Below are positions 8,856 to 17,421 of a DNA stretch of 64,000 nucleotides, piece by piece. The stretch lies in the NCBI RefSeq assembly GCF_040760075.1, contig NZ_CP142884.1:4898001-4962000 (forward strand), in the 5' to 3' direction. The DNA is from Sphingobacterium sp. R2 (GTDB lineage: Bacteria; Bacteroidota; Bacteroidia; Sphingobacteriales; Sphingobacteriaceae). Made by a program: the position numbers and the translations under genes. The notes under the pieces are model-generated. The model saw only the letters and a program-made list of their open reading frames with translations, was not told the origin of the DNA and did no database searches. Every line of letters starts with the position of its first letter. Position 1 is the first letter of the stretch.

Positions 8856-9524
8856 TCAATTGTTACTTTGCGCAGCAACGCGTTTATGATCAGCTAAAAA
8901 TTGCGCTAGTCCACTATCCGTTAACGGGTGTTTTAACAGTGAAAAGATCGCCTGCAAGGGCCCTGTCATCACATCGGCACCTATTTTTGCACAGCCCAGA
9001 ATATGCGCACTGTGGCGTACCGAAGCTGCTAGAATCTGGGTTGGGAAATCGTAATTGTCAAATATCGTCCGTATCTCGCGGATCAGTGCCAGCCCATCAA
9101 CTGATATATCATCCAGTCTGCCCACGAAAGGCGATACATAGGTTGCTCCGGCTTTAGCGGCTAAGAGCGCCTGACCAGCGGAAAATACCAAGGTACAGTT
9201 GGTCTTAATTCCGTTGGTACTGAAATATTTGATCGCTTTAATACCATCTTCGGTCATCGGAACCTTAACCACAATCTTATTGTCTAGAGCCGCCAGGAGC
9301 ATACCCTCTTTAATCATCGAACTGTAATCAGTTGAGATCACTTCAGCACTTACATCACCGTCTACAATATCACAGATAGCTTTGTAATGTGCGTGAACAT
9401 GAATCGTTCCTGCAATTCCCTCTTTTGCCATCAGCGAAGGATTGGTCGTTACTCCATCTAGGACACCTAAATTCTGAGCCAAGCGAATCTCACTGAGACT
9501 TGCTGTATCGATAAAAAATTTCAT
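8856..9524 (-). CDS. fsa: Small transaldolase / fructose-6-phosphate aldolase-like protein
   Basis: A 222-residue TIM-barrel protein of the short transaldolase group (TalC/FSA type). The N-terminus MKFFIDTASL with GVTTNPSLMAKEG is diagnostic, and the Schiff-base lysine is Lys87 in VVKVPMTEDG. Members act either as transaldolase (sedoheptulose-7-P plus glyceraldehyde-3-P exchange) or as fructose-6-phosphate aldolase; sequence reading cannot separate these. Next to a transketolase pair, transaldolase in the non-oxidative pentose phosphate pathway is the likely role. It is the first gene of the minus-strand operon, and a promoter with the conserved regulatory element lies 57-125 bp upstream. Confidence 0.9.
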   Translation of the reverse strand: MKFFIDTASLSEIRLAQNLGVLDGVTTNPSLMAKEGIAGTIHVHAHYKAICDIVDGDVSAEVISTDYSSMIKEGMLLAALDNKIVVKVPMTEDGIKAIKYFSTNGIKTNCTLVFSAGQALLAAKAGATYVSPFVGRLDDISVDGLALIREIRTIFDNYDFPTQILAASVRHSAHILGCAKIGADVMTGPLQAIFSLLKHPLTDSGLAQFLADHKRVAAQSNN

Positions 9525-9580
9525 TTTTTTTAGTTGATTAGTTTTTGTATTCGCTAGCTCTCTAGCGATTGGTTATAAAA

Positions 9581-9648
9581 CAAAACTATAGTTTTCAGCT
9601 AGATAGGATTGCAACAAATAAAAAAAAGAAGGGTAAAAATGTTTAAAA
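9581..9648 (-). promoter_or_regulatory. Promoter plus conserved upstream element, pentose/GH operon
   Basis: Read on the minus strand, a -7 box TAGTTTTG (9588-9581) fits the Bacteroidetes consensus TAnnTTTG. TTGC (9614-9611) lies exactly 22 nt upstream as a likely -33 element. Directly before it, ACATTTTTACCCTTC with a T-rich run and ATTTGTTGC (9648-9611) is nearly identical to the element before the SusC gene at 46905 and clearly similar to the one before the SusC gene at 14226. It is the probable binding region of the HTCS regulator. The boxes and spacing are seen directly; the binding protein is inferred. Confidence 0.62.
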
Positions 9649-9662
9649 CAGCATACCCTTCT
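9627..9662 (-). terminator. Rho-independent terminator of the HTCS gene
   Basis: The minus strand reads AGAAGGGTA (9662-9654), an 18-nt loop, then the perfect complement TACCCTTCT (9635-9627) followed by a run of T residues. It lies about 47 bp after the stop codon of the HTCS gene. The downstream arm overlaps the conserved regulatory element of the next operon, so one stretch may serve both purposes. Confidence 0.6.
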
Positions 9663-9708
9663 AAAAAAATGATCTAAAACGACCTTTTAAACAACTATTA
9701 TATACCGC

Positions 9709-12700
9709 TCACACAGATGCGCTTTTCTGCGATTGAATATATTCACTCGGTGTCATCTGATACTTAGCTTTGAATACTTTTGTAAAATAGTTTGGATTGG
9801 CAAATCCTGTTTCATAGGCAATTTCAGAAATGGACTTATCACTTTTTTCTAACAAGCTCGCAGCCTTTTCTAATTTTACTGAACGGATAAAATCTACGGG
9901 TGACATCCCCGTAAGTTCCAATAATTTGTTATACAAGGAAGCTCTGCTCATCAACGTATGGGCACTTAGCGCTTCCACCGATAATTGTGGATTGTCAACA
10001 TTATCATGGACATACTTGAGTACTTTTTGTAAAAATTTATCCTTTTCGGATTCTATGGTGACATCTGGAGCCAAAATAGATACCTGTTTACTATAGACTT
10101 CCTTGAACGCCTGATTTAGCTGCAACAAGCTGTTAACCTTGGCGACTAGTACATCCATATCAAACGGCTTAGTCAGGTAACCGACTGCTCCCGACTCAAG
10201 GCCACAGACAAGTCCATTATCGACATGTGAAGCAGTCAGTAAAACGACCGGGATATGTTTTGTCCGTTTATCCTGAGCAAGCTTTTGCGAAAATTCCATA
10301 CCATTCATATAAGGCATCTGTACATCGCTCACCACAAGATCGGGATGATGAAAAAGCGCCTTTTGCCAGCCGTCCTTCCCGTCAGTAGCTTCAATGATCT
10401 GGTAATGTTCTTTTAAGGATTCGGAGAGATAATACCTAAAATCTTCATCATCTTCAATAATCAATACTAGAGGACTCTGTCTAAGTTCACCAGGCTGTAC
10501 CGACGTTATCGCTTCACAATCTGGCACCTCTTCATATTGCGGTTCAGCCTGATCCAACCACAGATCAAATTTAAAGACACTGCCACTGCCCGGTTGGCTG
10601 TCTACGGAAATCTCCCCATCGTACATCTGAACAAATGATTGGGCAATCGATAGCCCAATTCCAGAACCTTGACTTGCCACTTTACCCTCATTATCGTATT
10701 GGAAAAAGCTTTCAAATATGGACTTTTGAAGCTCCTCCGGAACTCCGATACCTGTGTCACGAACTTCAAGATTGACATGAAGCTTTTTATCGACCATATT
10801 TGCCATTGTTATACTCACGGCGATATCCCCACCCTTTTTTGTAAATTTAAAGGCATTATAGATCAAATTAAATAAAATACGTTCAATCTTATTGCGGTCA
10901 AAACGGCAATACAATTTTTCCTGACAGGGAATAAAGGAATAGTCTATACCTTTTTGTAAAGCCATATCCTGAAAGGAGCGGTATACTTCCTGTACAAATG
11001 ACACCAATTCACCATCTTCGTCCTGCAATTTTAGCTCATGGTATTCCATTTTACGAAAATCGAGTAACTGATTGACCAAATTCAGTAACCGGCGGGCATT
11101 ACGGCTGATCAAATTAAGCTGATCGCCCAGTTTAGCATCTTTACTTTTGGCCAATAACGCATCGATGGGCCCCATGATTAAAGAGATTGGGGTACGAAAT
11201 TCATGACTCAAATTGGTCAAAAACCTGATCTTCATCGCATCCAACTGATGTTTGGTTTCAGCATCTCTTTTTTGCTGTTCAATAAGCTGCCTCGCCTGAA
11301 TACGTTCCTGCTCAAGCGCAAATTTTTGCTTTAACTTTTGAATTCCTCGATGCCTGATAGACAAAAGTACTCCAGCAAAAGCAATTACATAAAATAAATA
11401 AGCATAAATTGTACGCCAAAAAGGTGGTGCAACGTGAATAGCTATCGATTTAATTTCCCTGTTCCAAATACCATCATTGTTACTTGCACGTACCTCAAAG
11501 ACATAATCACCAGGATCTAAATTCGTGTAATAGGCGCTATTTTCCTTTCCGTTTCGAATCCAGTTTTTGTCAAAACCGACAAGGCGGTACTCATATTGGT
11601 TCTCTTCGGGCACCGTGAGATTCAGTGCAGCAAAAGAAATTGAAAAATTCTGCTTATACTTCAGATTGACACGATCCGCGGTCAAGAGCGATTGTTGTAT
11701 TGGACCTTTGTCTGAAGGTTGAATAATCACATTGTCAATTTTTAGATTCGTTAGTGCCACCCTGGCAGGATTACTATTCGTTTTTAAATGAGCAGGATAA
11801 AAATGGTTAAACCCCTTCTGACCGCCAAAGTAAATTTCTCCATCATCTGTTTTCAACGATGCTCCAAGCATAAAAGCCCCTTCTTGTAATCCTACGGCAT
11901 TTGAATAGTTTTTAAACTTATTATTTGCCGGAGAGTAACAACTCAATCCTTTATTTGTCGAAAACCAAATGCGCCCCATATCGTCTTCAATAATACTTTG
12001 GATCGCACCATTCACTAAACCATCTTTCTCGGAAAGAGTCTCAAACAATGTCTTCCCTTTTCGCAGTAAACCCACTCCATTTCCATTTGTTCCAACCCAC
12101 AAATTCCCTTTTTTATCGGTGTGTACAGCTAATATATAATTGCTTGGAAGCTTACTTTTTGCTTTATCATACGTTACAGTATATTGTTTAATGGGGTCGT
12201 ACATCACTAGACCCGAGCCATACGTACCAATCCACATGTTATGTTCTTGATCTTCCGACAGCGCACGTATAAAGTTCCCTGGCAACTCCATCCCATTATC
12301 TGACGGCTCCTCTCGCCTGTATTTTTTGACAATCCCACTTCCCTTTTGGATGATGTTTACACCACCTCCATTTGTGCCAACCCAGGTGTTTCCCTCGAAG
12401 TCAACTTTTAAACAAAAGATATCGTTATTATTTAAGTTATCTGTCCTATTGCCAACGGTGTACCGTTTGACATTTCCAGAAGTGAAATCATAACAAATAA
12501 CCCCTTGCTGGTAAGTACCGATCCAAAGTTGATCGAGCTTTCTTTCCAAGGCTAGTACCGTAAGATCTTTAGGCAGGCTAGCAGAAAGTGCAAAAGGTGA
12601 TAATCGATCAGCTGTTCGATCATATTTCCAAATGCCACCACCATCAACTCCCAAATAGATCTTATTTTGATAGGAAGCAAACGAGGTTACGATGGCCGGA

Positions 12701-13785
12701 TCGCCATTCCTTCCTTCCAAAAAGTCAAGGCTTTTTAAACTAAACTGACTTAAATTGGTATCAAACTTATTTAAGCCCCCCTGAAAAGTACCAATCCAAT
12801 AGATCCCGCTGCTATCCATACAAATCGAACGTATCGACTTATGAGAAAGGCTATGGACATTACTTGGGTCGGGCTTGAAGGTTCGAACAGTAAAATTATT
12901 GGTATGCAATACATCCAGACCATTATCCGTTCCGATCCATAATTCCTGCCTTTGATTGTAGCATAAGGTATAAACTCGGGGGCTGCTCAACGCTCCTTTT
13001 CCGACCTCCGATTTAAATTTCTTGAATTCAGTATCTCCAGGCGTCAGATATTTAAGTCCTAGCATAGATCCCATCCAAATCCTGCCTATATCATCTTCCG
13101 CAATGGAAGTAATATCAATACCATTTCCGTAACCATCCTGTTCCGAAAGCACCTCAAAACGCTTTATGGTCTTTAAGTTTGCTGATATACGGTATATTGC
13201 GTTCTCCGATGATACCCACATATTGTTATGTCTATCCCGGAATACGCAGCCCGTTACTTTACCGGCAAACGTTTCTAAAATGTACCTATAGGTGGGATCC
13301 ATCTTCTTTTGTAGATCATTTACATCTAAAACATATAAAGCGCCATAAGAAGCAATCCAAATATTTCCATTCGCATCCTGGTCAATCGAATTGATTGCAG
13401 TACTCACCCATTTACCATCGGGTGTAAGATTATAGGAACGAATCCGGTCGGCTTCCCGATCATAATAACTCAATCCACCACCATTCGTACCGATCCATAT
13501 CCGCCCCTTTCTGTCTTCCTTTAACGCCGAAATATGGTTAGCCATTAAACTATTCTCTTTATTGGCGTCATACCGGTAGACAGTGTAATGACGGCCGTCG
13601 AAGCGATTAAGTCCATCCTCTGTTCCCAACCAAAGAAAACCATAACTGTCGCGATAGATACTATAGATTGTATTGGAAGAAAGGCCATCCTTCGAATAAT
13701 AGCGTTGAAAGGTTACGGGTTGGTTTTGCCCATAAGAAAAAAACGTCAACAACAGCCAAGTAAATAACAGTAATGTCCGTATCAT
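9709..13785 (-). CDS. Hybrid two-component system regulator (HTCS), xylan-sensing type
   Basis: A 1358-residue one-protein signalling system. A signal peptide ends near FSYGQ (about 20). Residues 25-670 are repeated two-component-regulator propeller blades (recurring GxLWIGT/GRIWMGS motifs), forming two periplasmic propellers. A Y_Y_Y domain at 705-785 and a transmembrane segment at about 791-811 follow. The histidine kinase has His861 in SHEFRTP, an N box at about 974-978 and ATP-lid glycines GSGIGL. The receiver has Asp1154 in VVSDVQMP, and an AraC-type DNA-binding domain occupies about 1250-1355. Such proteins bind an oligosaccharide in the periplasm and activate the adjacent glycan locus directly. 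Its place between the two xylan operons, diverging from the SusC gene, makes it the likely XynR-type activator of both. The ligand is inferred. Confidence 0.95.
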   Translation of the reverse strand: MIRTLLLFTWLLLTFFSYGQNQPVTFQRYYSKDGLSSNTIYSIYRDSYGFLWLGTEDGLNRFDGRHYTVYRYDANKENSLMANHISALKEDRKGRIWIGTNGGGLSYYDREADRIRSYNLTPDGKWVSTAINSIDQDANGNIWIASYGALYVLDVNDLQKKMDPTYRYILETFAGKVTGCVFRDRHNNMWVSSENAIYRISANLKTIKRFEVLSEQDGYGNGIDITSIAEDDIGRIWMGSMLGLKYLTPGDTEFKKFKSEVGKGALSSPRVYTLCYNQRQELWIGTDNGLDVLHTNNFTVRTFKPDPSNVHSLSHKSIRSICMDSSGIYWIGTFQGGLNKFDTNLSQFSLKSLDFLEGRNGDPAIVTSFASYQNKIYLGVDGGGIWKYDRTADRLSPFALSASLPKDLTVLALERKLDQLWIGTYQQGVICYDFTSGNVKRYTVGNRTDNLNNNDIFCLKVDFEGNTWVGTNGGGVNIIQKGSGIVKKYRREEPSDNGMELPGNFIRALSEDQEHNMWIGTYGSGLVMYDPIKQYTVTYDKAKSKLPSNYILAVHTDKKGNLWVGTNGNGVGLLRKGKTLFETLSEKDGLVNGAIQSIIEDDMGRIWFSTNKGLSCYSPANNKFKNYSNAVGLQEGAFMLGASLKTDDGEIYFGGQKGFNHFYPAHLKTNSNPARVALTNLKIDNVIIQPSDKGPIQQSLLTADRVNLKYKQNFSISFAALNLTVPEENQYEYRLVGFDKNWIRNGKENSAYYTNLDPGDYVFEVRASNNDGIWNREIKSIAIHVAPPFWRTIYAYLFYVIAFAGVLLSIRHRGIQKLKQKFALEQERIQARQLIEQQKRDAETKHQLDAMKIRFLTNLSHEFRTPISLIMGPIDALLAKSKDAKLGDQLNLISRNARRLLNLVNQLLDFRKMEYHELKLQDEDGELVSFVQEVYRSFQDMALQKGIDYSFIPCQEKLYCRFDRNKIERILFNLIYNAFKFTKKGGDIAVSITMANMVDKKLHVNLEVRDTGIGVPEELQKSIFESFFQYDNEGKVASQGSGIGLSIAQSFVQMYDGEISVDSQPGSGSVFKFDLWLDQAEPQYEEVPDCEAITSVQPGELRQSPLVLIIEDDEDFRYYLSESLKEHYQIIEATDGKDGWQKALFHHPDLVVSDVQMPYMNGMEFSQKLAQDKRTKHIPVVLLTASHVDNGLVCGLESGAVGYLTKPFDMDVLVAKVNSLLQLNQAFKEVYSKQVSILAPDVTIESEKDKFLQKVLKYVHDNVDNPQLSVEALSAHTLMSRASLYNKLLELTGMSPVDFIRSVKLEKAASLLEKSDKSISEIAYETGFANPNYFTKVFKAKYQMTPSEYIQSQKSASV

Positions 13786-13901
13786 ATATTTAGGTGTGTA
13801 ATCTGCAGCACAGAAAATCGATGCTCAACTGTCAACTAAATTATCAAATTAATACCTACTAAACTAGTCAAAACGATTATTTATGCTGTGTAGATGGCAA
13901 T

Positions 13902-13968
13902 TTTTGACATTATTTCCCTTCATTTAAACATTCTTGCTATCCAAAAAATTTAACATTGGCTAGCTTTG
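13902..13968 (+). promoter_or_regulatory. Promoter plus conserved upstream element, xylan SusC operon
   Basis: TAGCTTTG (13961-13968) matches the Bacteroidetes -7 consensus TAnnTTTG. TTGC (13934-13937) lies 23 nt upstream. The stretch 13902-13937, containing ACATTATTTCCCTTC, TTTAAACATT and TTGC, aligns with the elements at 9611-9648 and 47165-47202 on the minus strand. The expected transcript start would be near 13976, leaving a leader of about 250 nt. Confidence 0.55.
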
Positions 13969-14030
13969 ATTTACAATTATAAACTGATTTGAAAGGCATC
14001 TCCTATTATTGGAAATTGCATCTCAATCAT

Positions 14031-14042
14031 GCAACCGGTTGC
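14031..14042. promoter_or_regulatory. 12-bp perfect palindrome, possible LacI-type operator
   Basis: GCAACCGGTTGC is a perfect inverted repeat with a central CG, the typical shape of a LacI-family operator. It lies about 65 bp downstream of the candidate -7 box, where a bound repressor could block transcription. No LacI-family gene is present in the window, so the protein would be encoded elsewhere. Confidence 0.35.
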
Positions 14043-14225
14043 GAAACAGTTATAATAGAGCATTTAACCAATTATAGTATACAATTTATGACAGTACCAG
14101 ATGATCCTTGACTGTCCCCTCATTTCTATCAATATGAGTTAAGGGGATAGGGATACAAAAGTATCACGCCAATTAAAGAAAATTTAACCAATAATTCTTC
14201 AACCTATTATCAATCCAAAAATGCG

Positions 14226-17200
14226 ATGATGATTATATATAAAATCACACGAGTAAGGCGTTGGAAAAAGCTATGGGGTATAGCTAAGCCATTCACTTTA
14301 CTGCTTTTCCTACTTTACGTGGGGCAGGCAACACTCTTTGCACAGGCCAAAAGACAGATAAAGGGCATTGTCGTCGATAGTAACCATAAAAAAGTGAGCG
14401 GTGCATCCATCCGGGTAAAAGGCACATCGCTGGCCACGGCTACTGATGATAATGGAGCTTTTACAATCCAGGTCCCGGCAGATAATACTTTGTTGACTGT
14501 TTCTAAGCTAGGATATGCCAAAATAGAAGTCGATATCCACAATAAAAACACCATTGAAGTACAGTTAACCGATCAGTCAATCGAAATCGAAGAAACGGTA
14601 GTTGTCGGGTACGGTCGTCAGAAAAAGGAAACCGTTGTAGGAGCTATTGCGCAGACTTCCGGTAAAATTCTCGAGCGCGCAGGAGGTGTTTCCAGCGTAG
14701 GTGCCGCACTTACAGGCAATCTACCAGGCGTAATTACCACTGCAAGTACAGGTATGCCTGGCGAAGAGGATCCTCGTATTGTGATCCGCGGCCGTAGTAC
14801 GTGGAATAATACCGACCCTTTAGTGATGGTCGATGGTGTGGAAAGACCGTTATCCGCGGTGGATATTAGCTCTATTGAAACAATCTCTGTCCTCAAAGAT
14901 GCCTCGGCAACTGCTGTCTATGGTGTTAGAGGGGCAAACGGGGTTATTTTAATCACCACTAAGCGGGGTATAGAAGGACAAATGATGATACGGGGTACCG
15001 TCAACAACATTGTAAAGACCGTTTCCCAGCTTCCAGGCAAAATGGATTCTTATGATGCATTGATGCTACGGAACAAGGTAATAGAGTATGAATTGGGTAT
15101 CAATCCTACAAGTTGGGCCAACTATTCACCGCAGGGTATTATCAATAAATACCGCTTTCCTGCTGACCAAACTGAACGAGAGCGCTATGTCAATACCAAT
15201 TGGGCGAAAGAACTCTTTAAAAGCCAAGCATTTTCGCAAAACAGCAGTGTAAATATTGCCGGCGGCACCCCTTTTGTCAAATACTTTGCTAACGCGGATT
15301 ACCTCTATGAAGGCGATATGTTCCGCCAGTTTGAAAATGCGAGGGGTTATAAAACGGGCTATGGTTTCAACCGCCTTAATGTGCGCTCGAATCTGGATTT
15401 CCAGCTAACGCCAACGACAAAATTTTCAACAAATCTAGCGGGCTCCCGTGGTGTCCGAAAAAGTCCATTTGGCGGCGGAAATCATTATTCATATTGGATT
15501 GCAGCGTACACCGTAGCGCCGGATGCTATTTATCCGCGCTATTCAGATGGCACATGGGGATATAATGCACTAAACCCGAATGCCGGCATAAACTCTGCCC
15601 GTGTGCTGGCCATCAGTGGAACGGAGTATACGACAACAAGTCGCATTACAAGCGATTTTACGCTCGAACAAGATCTTAAATTTTTAGCAAAAGGACTAAA
15701 TGTACGTGGAACGCTGTCACTGGACAATACTTTCGTTGAAGGTAATCGCGGTATCAACGACGCGAATAACAATACCCAAACCAAGTGGATAAATCCCGAA
15801 ACCGGACTTCCGACTTACCAGATCACTTCTGACGCTACCAATAGATTTGATTTTGTCGAAGGTATTGACTGGACAACAGGAGGCGGTGTTGTCGATAACA
15901 GACTTACTTATCGAAGATTATTCTACCAATTACAACTGAATTACGCAACTACAATTGCTCAAAACCACAATATTTCGGCGATGGGATTAGTCAACCGCAA
16001 TCAATACGGAACAGGAAACACCGTTCCTTCCTACCGGGAAGACTGGGTATTCCGTACCACCTACAACTATAAAAACAAATATATGCTCGAATATAACGGT
16101 GCATATACTGGTTCAGAAAAATTCGCACCTGAAAATAGATTTGCTTTTTTTAACTCAGGGGGTATTGGCTGGTTGGTTTCAGAAGAAGAATTTTTAAAAC
16201 CATTATCCTTTTTAAGTATGTTAAAGCTGCGTGGTTCTTATGGAGATATTGGTGACGACAGTGGTGGTGGGCAATTTCTCTATCTTACCCAATGGTCTTA
16301 TGGCGGTACTTCAGGAATGGGTGTAGACGGTCGTTTTTCCTACTCCGACGGGAACACCAGCCCATATATCTGGTATAAAGAAAATATTCTTGGAAATCCA
16401 AATATCCGCTGGGAAAAAGTAAAGAAGCTAAACTTCGGTGTAGATTTTGGACTTTTCAATGGCCAGATTTCCGGAAAGGTAGATTTCTTCAAGGATCATA
16501 GGACGAATGTACTTATCACCGGCAGCGGGCGGTCAATTCCATCCTATTTCGGTGTTGAGGCCCCAACGGCCAACCTCGGGGAGGTAGAAAACAAAGGCTA
16601 TGAAGTCGAACTGAAATTTAATAAGCAACTCAATCTTGATTGGCGGATATGGGCTGATATCAATTTTACCCACGCTAAGGATAAAGTCATCAATGCTGAT
16701 GCAGCTGAATTGCTGCCAGAATATCAGAAACCAGATAACAAACAGGTAAATCAAACCTATTCCTATGTGAGCTCCGGATATTACAATACATGGGACGAAC
16801 TTTATGGCAGCACCATTCACGAAAGCAATGACCTTGCAAAGCTTCCCGGCAATTATCACATCTTGGATTATAACGGAGATGGTATTATCGACGCCAAGGA
16901 TAATATACCTTATGCCTTTCCTTCGGTTCCCCAAAACACCTACAATTTGACGATTGGGTTTGACTGGAAGAATTTCAGTATTATGACGCAGTGGTACGCT
17001 GTCAATAATGTCACCCGCCAAGTTGTCTTCAACAGTTTCGCAGGACAGCTTAATCTGGCCTACGATGAGGGCTCCTATTGGTCAAAGGATAATATCAATG
17101 CCGATGTGCCACTGCCGCGCTGGTTATCGCAACCGAGCGGTTATAACACCGGAAACAGGTATATGTTTGATGGCTCATACATTCGATTAAAGACTGCTGA

Positions 17201-17408
17201 AATAGCCTACAATTTTAATCGTGAATCGAGCGTAATCAAACGCATGGGCCTACAGAATTTGCGCCTATTCCTAAACGGAAACAATTTGATCTTCTGGTCG
17301 AAAATGCCCGATGATCGAGAATCCAATTATGCCGGTACAGGCTGGGCATCTCAAGGAGCATATCCTACCGTAAAACGGTTTAATCTAGGTGCAAACATTA
17401 CTTTTTAA
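14226..17408 (+). CDS. SusC/RagA-family TonB-dependent xylan transporter (XusA-like)
   Basis: A 1060-residue outer-membrane importer. A signal peptide ends near TLFAQ. Residues about 42-120 (KGIVVDSNHKKVSGASIRVKG) are the carboxypeptidase-D regulatory-like domain. VVVGYGRQKKET is the TonB-interacting motif, and the plug (about 125-235) contains DPLVMVDGVE and SISVLKDAS-like plug motifs with VYGVRGANGVILITTKRG. The rest is the 22-strand barrel ending in an aromatic residue (NLGANITF). SusC proteins import glycans bound by their SusD partner, encoded 13 bp downstream. It is first in the SusC-SusD-SusC-SusD-DUF1735-GH10 order that matches xusA of the xylan system. An ATG at 14229 is an alternative start. 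Confidence 0.95.
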   Translation: MMIIYKITRVRRWKKLWGIAKPFTLLLFLLYVGQATLFAQAKRQIKGIVVDSNHKKVSGASIRVKGTSLATATDDNGAFTIQVPADNTLLTVSKLGYAKIEVDIHNKNTIEVQLTDQSIEIEETVVVGYGRQKKETVVGAIAQTSGKILERAGGVSSVGAALTGNLPGVITTASTGMPGEEDPRIVIRGRSTWNNTDPLVMVDGVERPLSAVDISSIETISVLKDASATAVYGVRGANGVILITTKRGIEGQMMIRGTVNNIVKTVSQLPGKMDSYDALMLRNKVIEYELGINPTSWANYSPQGIINKYRFPADQTERERYVNTNWAKELFKSQAFSQNSSVNIAGGTPFVKYFANADYLYEGDMFRQFENARGYKTGYGFNRLNVRSNLDFQLTPTTKFSTNLAGSRGVRKSPFGGGNHYSYWIAAYTVAPDAIYPRYSDGTWGYNALNPNAGINSARVLAISGTEYTTTSRITSDFTLEQDLKFLAKGLNVRGTLSLDNTFVEGNRGINDANNNTQTKWINPETGLPTYQITSDATNRFDFVEGIDWTTGGGVVDNRLTYRRLFYQLQLNYATTIAQNHNISAMGLVNRNQYGTGNTVPSYREDWVFRTTYNYKNKYMLEYNGAYTGSEKFAPENRFAFFNSGGIGWLVSEEEFLKPLSFLSMLKLRGSYGDIGDDSGGGQFLYLTQWSYGGTSGMGVDGRFSYSDGNTSPYIWYKENILGNPNIRWEKVKKLNFGVDFGLFNGQISGKVDFFKDHRTNVLITGSGRSIPSYFGVEAPTANLGEVENKGYEVELKFNKQLNLDWRIWADINFTHAKDKVINADAAELLPEYQKPDNKQVNQTYSYVSSGYYNTWDELYGSTIHESNDLAKLPGNYHILDYNGDGIIDAKDNIPYAFPSVPQNTYNLTIGFDWKNFSIMTQWYAVNNVTRQVVFNSFAGQLNLAYDEGSYWSKDNINADVPLPRWLSQPSGYNTGNRYMFDGSYIRLKTAEIAYNFNRESSVIKRMGLQNLRLFLNGNNLIFWSKMPDDRESNYAGTGWASQGAYPTVKRFNLGANITF

Positions 17409-17421
17409 AGCAATTAGACAG

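Larger units (their letters stand above)
13786..14225. promoter_or_regulatory. Divergent intergenic control region, HTCS / xylan SusC operon
   Basis: This 440-bp AT-rich region separates the divergent HTCS and SusC genes. It holds the conserved element and promoter at 13902-13968, a palindrome at 14031-14042 and a long predicted leader of about 250 nt. Within the leader, 14114-14148 can fold into a stem-loop (CTCAT paired with ATGAG, flanked by CCCC and GGGG with a small bulge). I found no convincing coding frame. The promoter of the HTCS gene itself was not identified. Confidence 0.5.

Noticed and set aside
8855..8878. Upstream start for the transketolase N-terminal subunit
   Set aside because: It would overlap the transaldolase gene by 23 bp; an ATG follows one base after that gene's stop.
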